The notes beneath the pieces are model-generated. The model saw only the letters and a list, made by a program, of their open reading frames with translations. It searched no databases and was not told where the DNA came from. From Cryptomeria japonica (lineage: Eukaryota; Streptophyta; Pinopsida; Cupressales; Cupressaceae): a stretch of 64,000 nt of DNA. Location of the stretch: the NCBI RefSeq assembly GCF_030272615.1, contig NC_081415.1, forward strand, positions 188,172,270 to 188,236,269, written 5' to 3'. This document shows, one piece after another, positions 60,001 to 64,000 of this stretch. The position numbers were made by a program, and so were the translations under genes. The stretch's first letter is position 1. Each line of letters starts with the position of its first letter.

Positions 60001-61283
60001 AAACACAGTTCGATCCACTAAAACAAAACGCCCATTACAGAGCTTGCTAATGGATTTCAATTCACTATAAATTTCGGTTTAAACGAACAGGTTTAGATAT
60101 CATATTTTCTTGAAGGTTTCTCATCCTTTCCTATAACAAAGGGTTTCAAACACCCAAACAGCAATGAAGAAAATACACATTTCCATAAAAATCTCCAGCC
60201 AAACTCATAATGGTCAATCAAATTGATTTTTTTTTTCAAAAACAAATTCAGAATCCTACCTTCATTCGCAATCCTGGTATAGCTGAGGGAGAGCCCAATC
60301 CTGCCAGATCCAAACCAACAATCTTCCTCTCCAAAACCCCCAATTTTTGTCCAAAATTATTTTTCCAACCAAGATTTCTCCAAAAAAGTCCATCCTTTCC
60401 AAATTTCCCCAAATTTGGGTTATATGGAAGAGTTGACCCAAAAATTCCATTTTTGGAATTAAAAATTTTATTTTAAAAATAATACTCAAATTTAATTCTT
60501 TCTAACTATCACCACAAATTAACTTGCTTTCCAATTCAAAATCGATTTTCTTCTTTAATTAAATTTAACCTTTCAAATCAAATAAGCCAACAAAACACAA
60601 TTAACTCTATGGCGATAAAATATAAAACTTTCTTTTCAACAACATATTTAAAATGCATTTAATATTCAAAATCAGTCATTAAATCGAATTTACTCCCAAT
60701 TTAAAATAGGCAATTCATTAACAACGAAAACTCGCATAACGAAAACCCGATTAATTTAATCCATTAATCTTCAATGCACAAATGCATAAATAATCAAAAT
60801 AATTACTAAGGACTAATTAATCAATTAACCAAACACACCAGGCACGCAAACCGAGAAGGTCAACCAAACAGACGACTCGCAAACCCAAACCAGAAGGGGA
60901 TTACTGATGACAACTGGCGATGCTCACTGGAGCATGACTAAGGTCAACTAGGGTCTTACGACCACCTAATCCAACTCTAAGGATTAAAAGGCACACTCAA
61001 ACCTGCAATCCAGGTGAAGACGAACCTCGCACTCATGCGGCATTGTACCTGAAATTTCCTGCAACCAAAGATCATACATGCGTACATATATAATAACTTA
61101 ATGAGAGCATTAGTCCGATACTAATATCATGAATTAGGAACACTGAATAACTTGCATACAACTAGTGTGAAAACCACATCAATAGCTATGCGAAAAATCA
61201 ATCATCTGACTATAACATAATGTTACGATAAACTAATCAAGATTAAACCAAGGTTAGAGATCGATTACGGTAGGGGTACTACA
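57013..61283 (-). repeat. LARD 5' LTR
   Basis: 4271 bp and pairs with 48938-53208 throughout. Confidence 0.95.
59616..59866. promoter_or_regulatory. GC-rich island with G-quadruplex motif, second LARD LTR copy
   Basis: Same island as 51541-51790. The G-quadruplex motif is at 59783-59821 (runs of 5, 8, 3 and 6 G, loops of 7, 7 and 3). The motif is kept although the loops have changed. Confidence 0.6.
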
Positions 61284-61288
61284 AGCAA

Positions 61289-61388
61289 CATGCGGATATC
61301 ACTTGAAATTTGGTCTAGAACGGTCCTTGATCTCAACTATAGTCAGATTTGCAAAAAATATAGGTACAGATGATGATCCCGCTTCCAT
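61289..61388 (-). pseudogene. Element A ORF2, first ~33 codons
   Basis: The minus-strand ATG at 61388 opens MEAGSSSVPIFFANLTIVEI, followed by KDRSRPNFK, matching the B ORF2 start. It is cut by the LARD and continues at 48937. Confidence 0.85.
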
Positions 61389-61836
61389 GATTGAAGATAA
61401 ATACTTGTGAATAGCTGTCGGTGAAAAATCCTAAAAAACCTCTTCCAATCACTGGTGAAATTTCTCAAGATGATATTGATCGCTCTGTATCGCCTTAGAC
61501 TTCCTCTGAATCACTCTAAATTGCTTTGAATGCAAAGTGATTAGAAATGAACTGAATTCAACCTTTTATCCTACAAGAAACCCTAATCTTTCATTGACAT
61601 CAATGACTTTTGGTGGAATTTACCAGATGTCGATCAAACATCTCCATGCTGGATAATCATCTCAAATGTATGGAACATCTTCTAGAACCTCTTCCCAGGG
61701 ATTATGCAACATCTTCATGAATTTTGCCTACAACTAAGGCATGTGCCTTAGTTACTGGATGAGCTACTTGCCGATACAGGAGCAACCTCATCTGTCGGTT
61801 GAGTAAAAGGTGCATTACCATCTGCTGATTGTTCTT
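61389..61836 (-). other. Element A spacer between gag and ORF2
   Basis: Non-coding region of about 450 bp with stops in all frames, corresponding to 37018-37308 in B. ORF2 would need its own start, for example through a subgenomic RNA or re-initiation. Confidence 0.6.
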
Positions 61837-62867
61837 CTAACTTCCTGACCCATCTTTGGGTATGATCTTACCAGATTTCATTAACCTTCTCTTTTCCTTT
61901 CTCATTTGATCTTGTATTACCAACCAGTGGATTTCTACTTCTACAGAACTTAGCAATATGTCCAACCTCATTACATGCATAACATGTAATATTGTTCTTT
62001 TGAATTGCTTTGATAAAACTAGTGTAATTGCTTGACTTGCACTAATTAGCCATATGTCCAAAATTTTCACATGCATAACACGTAACATTCATTATGCAAT
62101 CTTCTATCTTATGACCATACTTATTACATTTAGAACATTGACTAGGAGCAGAATCAGGGTTCTGATTTTGTCTATTTCTACATTGCCTAGCCATGTGACC
62201 AAATTTATTACAAACAAAGAATCTACCATTAAATTTATAAGCATTAAACTACCTTACCATTGCCTTATGATTTTGATCTTCATTTGTAGTACCGGAACTC
62301 TATCCTTGTTCAAATCCAAGTCCCCTGGAATCTCCATTCTGCCTTTGTCTCTTCAACAACTCATCTAGCTGTACTGAACTAATCCTGAATTTTTCTTTAT
62401 ACTCACTTGCAATAGTGAGATCATCTCTCAGAATTATCATTTGTCTCTCAAGCTCTTATTCATTGCTCTGGGATTGTACTAAATTAGTTCTCAGTATATC
62501 ATTCTCATTGAGCAACCTTCCACATTCTTCAAATTTGTTCTTTAGAGATACAACAATATTTTCTTCCTTTTTCTTCCGGTCCTCAATCTCTTTAGACATC
62601 CTCATAGTTATAGCTTTCATTTCATTTCTCATAACCATGTTTTCCTAACAACTTCAGATATCTCTCATTAAGTGCATCTTTCTCATCATTATCCTTATTC
62701 TGCAAAAGTTCCTTCTTCCTAGCCTAAACAAATGGCAATCTCTTCTGTAGGACAAGAATGAATTCCTGAGCATAATTCAACTCATCTTGTAGCTTCAAGT
62801 TCTTCATCCTTTCAGCATCATAATCTTCAAGTGCCACCTCAAGTTGCTTCTCCAAACTCATATCCAT
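61837..62867 (-). pseudogene. Coiled-coil plus zinc-knuckle gag-like protein (element A ORF1)
   Basis: The minus-strand ATG at 62867 gives MDMSLEKQLEVALEDYDAER, then KNLKLQDELNYAQEFILVLQ and a long coiled coil, NEMKAITMRMSKEIEDRKKK and FEECGRLLNENDILRTNLVQ. Four zinc knuckles follow between about 62220 and 61940: FFVCNKFGHMARQC, CSKCNKYGHKIEDC, CYACENFGHMAN-C and CYACNEVGHIAKFC. The first has Cys changed to Phe and the third has a stop. It matches B ORF1 throughout but keeps different knuckle residues, so the family consensus clearly had four complete CCHC units. Stops and a frame change disable it. Confidence 0.8.
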
Positions 62868-62926
62868 GGATTCTGGATTCTGGATTCAGGATCTTCCTCA
62901 AGCTATAAACTTCCTCTGAGGTAAAA

Positions 62927-62938
62927 TCTCTGATACCA
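62927..62938 (-). other. Element A primer-binding site
   Basis: Minus strand TGGTATCAGAGA, two bases from the 5' LTR; initiator tRNA-Met complement with the last base changed. Confidence 0.85.
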
Positions 62939-62940
62939 AT

Positions 62941-63871
62941 TGTTGGAATCTAAGAATACTAAGAGTGGGGGGGGGGGTGAATCAGTGTTCTATCAGATTG
63001 ATTAATTTTAACCTTATTAAAACATGCATACATCAACTGGTATACTAGTACATATAGAATTGAAAGAAGTAAAGCAACCAATAAGCAATCGCATAAATGA
63101 ATACCATATAACACACAAAATTATATGTGGAAAACCTCAAAGAGGAAAAACCACAGTGGCATTTGTGACCCACAATATCAATCCACTGGCCATATGAAGA
63201 GAAATTACAAAATATAGGGGCCTTCACTTGCAGGAAGGCTTATAGCCTAGAGCACACTTCTCAATCAGAAAAGGAGACTCACTGACTACATACAAATCCA
63301 AATTACAATCTGGAGAAATGATTGAACTGTAAAGATAGCATCTTCTATGCTTGAATACAGTTCCGATTAAGCTCTGTCTGTTCCAGTTTGAAACCCTTAA
63401 CCCTTACCTGGATAACCCTTTACAAAAATATCCTCACATACATAATCTCTCTCATATATTTCACATTTTATAACATTATCATATTCTCCTATCCATCCAT
63501 ATGTCAAAATGATCTAACAAACTGACCTATATACCCTTTACAATTCATCATGCCTCATGTCGGCTTATAAAGATAATTACAATATGAATATACATGTCGG
63601 CTCAATAACATAAATACATGAATATCAAAAACAATTGCCGATGCTGGATCCAAAAGATGTTAGCCTCCAATACCGATAACCTAATTCTAAACCATGTTGC
63701 CCTGCATTGCTGGTAACCAAATAATTCCTTTCAACCTGCCAGTGCTGGTGAAGTGTTTGTGAAGTGCCTGCTAGTACTTAACTAACCCAAAATATGAAGC
63801 CAGTACAAGTTGCCATGTTGCCATCAATGACAACATAGTGAAACCAACCAATGGAGTGTCAATTGCCAACA
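62941..63871 (-). repeat. Element A 5' LTR
   Basis: 931 bp, pairing with 31348-32276. It contains an 11-G run at 62967-62977 and two minus-strand GCCGAC motifs (near 63560 and 63597), as in B. Confidence 0.9.
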
Positions 63872-64000
63872 CCTCATGCTAGGAGATAATCACAAGGACC
63901 TCAAGCAATACAACAAATAGTACATGGTTTGAACTCACATCATTGAGTATACCACATTTATAATATAACAATAGAATGAATCCAACAAGAAAGTACTAGG
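63872..64000 (-). other. Flank right of element A, probable continuation of the LARD-like LTR at 30684
   Basis: The sequence should rejoin 31347 once element A is removed. Too short and diverged to confirm. Confidence 0.4.

Larger units (their letters stand above)
48938..61283 (-). mobile_element. Complete LARD-type element (large LTRs, non-coding interior)
   Basis: Two direct LTRs of 4271 bp each (48938-53208, 57013-61283), TGTAATGCCC...GGTACTACA, are flanked by a perfect 5-bp duplication AGCAA (48933-48937, 61284-61288). The interior is 3804 bp with a reversed primer site GGGCTCTGATACCA (56997-57010) and a reversed polypurine tract TTCTCCCCCCCT (53209-53220), so it is transcribed on the minus strand. 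No coding capacity is seen. LTR near 4.3 kb and interior near 3.8 kb match the LARD class known from barley Sukkula. By eye I count about a dozen differences in the first 800 bp of the two LTRs, so it is the youngest insertion here. Confidence 0.95.
31348..63871 (-). mobile_element. Element A: non-autonomous LTR retrotransposon, carrying B, C and the LARD
   Basis: LTRs 31348-32276 and 62941-63871 (TGTTGGAATC...CCAACA). On the minus strand: 5' LTR, primer site 62927-62938, coiled-coil/zinc-knuckle gag (62867-61837), ORF2 (starting 61388), polypurine tract 32277-32288, 3' LTR. Removing B, C and the LARD with their target duplications leaves about 8 kb and rejoins ORF2 collinearly with that of B. 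No protease, integrase, RT or RNase H is visible. Flanks are CCTTG and CCTCA; both are one transition away from CCTCG, so a real duplication lost by CpG decay is plausible. Confidence 0.88.

Noticed and set aside
1-64000. tRNA, rRNA, microRNA or CRISPR-type arrays
   Set aside because: No cloverleaf with A and B boxes, no rRNA core and no regularly spaced identical repeats were seen; tRNA-like words are only retroelement primer sites.

Overview
The window is a piece of a large, repeat-packed plant nuclear genome. It holds no intact host gene. Evidence for a plant: an LRR receptor-like protein gene with plant layout, Ty1/copia and Ty3/gypsy LTR retrotransposons primed by initiator tRNA-Met (TGGTATCAGAGC), and a LARD-type element (very long LTRs, non-coding interior). 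Old, deeply nested, slowly eroded elements with 1-4.3 kb LTRs suggest a gymnosperm, probably a conifer; this is an inference and I cannot name the species.

Layout, left half. 1-4478 is a diverged LTR of the LARD family (+ orientation, its start lies left of the window). 4826-29488 is one minus-strand LRR receptor-like protein pseudogene. It is cut in two by a gypsy-type gag-protease element E (6482-28770, +). E is cut by a gag-only copia element D (8718-27372, -), D by a copia element F with gag and pol (11352-26012, +), and F, inside its 3' LTR, by a related copia element G (17999-25291, -). The gene thus carries a four-deep nest of about 22.3 kb.

Layout, right half. 29489-30683 is AT-rich and contains a tandem repeat. 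A degraded LARD-like LTR starts at 30684 and is cut by element A (31348-63871, -). A contains three independent insertions: B (34880-41581, +, same family as A, TSD ATATC), C (41669-48293, +, copia with pol, TSD ACCAG) and a complete LARD (48938-61283, -, TSD AGCAA, two 4271-bp LTRs). Removing these three rejoins the coding sequence of A collinearly with that of B.

Most interesting: (1) A and B form a non-autonomous family with copia-like LTRs, PBS and PPT but no visible protease, integrase, RT or RNase H. They encode an unusual coiled-coil plus four-zinc-knuckle protein and a second, roughly 1,050-residue protein (ORF2) that I do not recognise and that is conserved end to end between the two copies. 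(2) All six copia-type families here (A, B, C, D, F, G) have complementary arms flanking the PPT/3'-LTR junction, 53-70 nt apart, whose sequences change together between families. (3) The LARD LTR carries a GC-rich island with a G-quadruplex motif. (4) U3 regions carry repeated short motifs, including DRE/CRT cores in B.

Only C, F and G carry pol and all three are broken by stops, so nothing here looks able to transpose on its own. The likely relation is parasitism: A/B, D, E and the LARD would have needed proteins supplied in trans.
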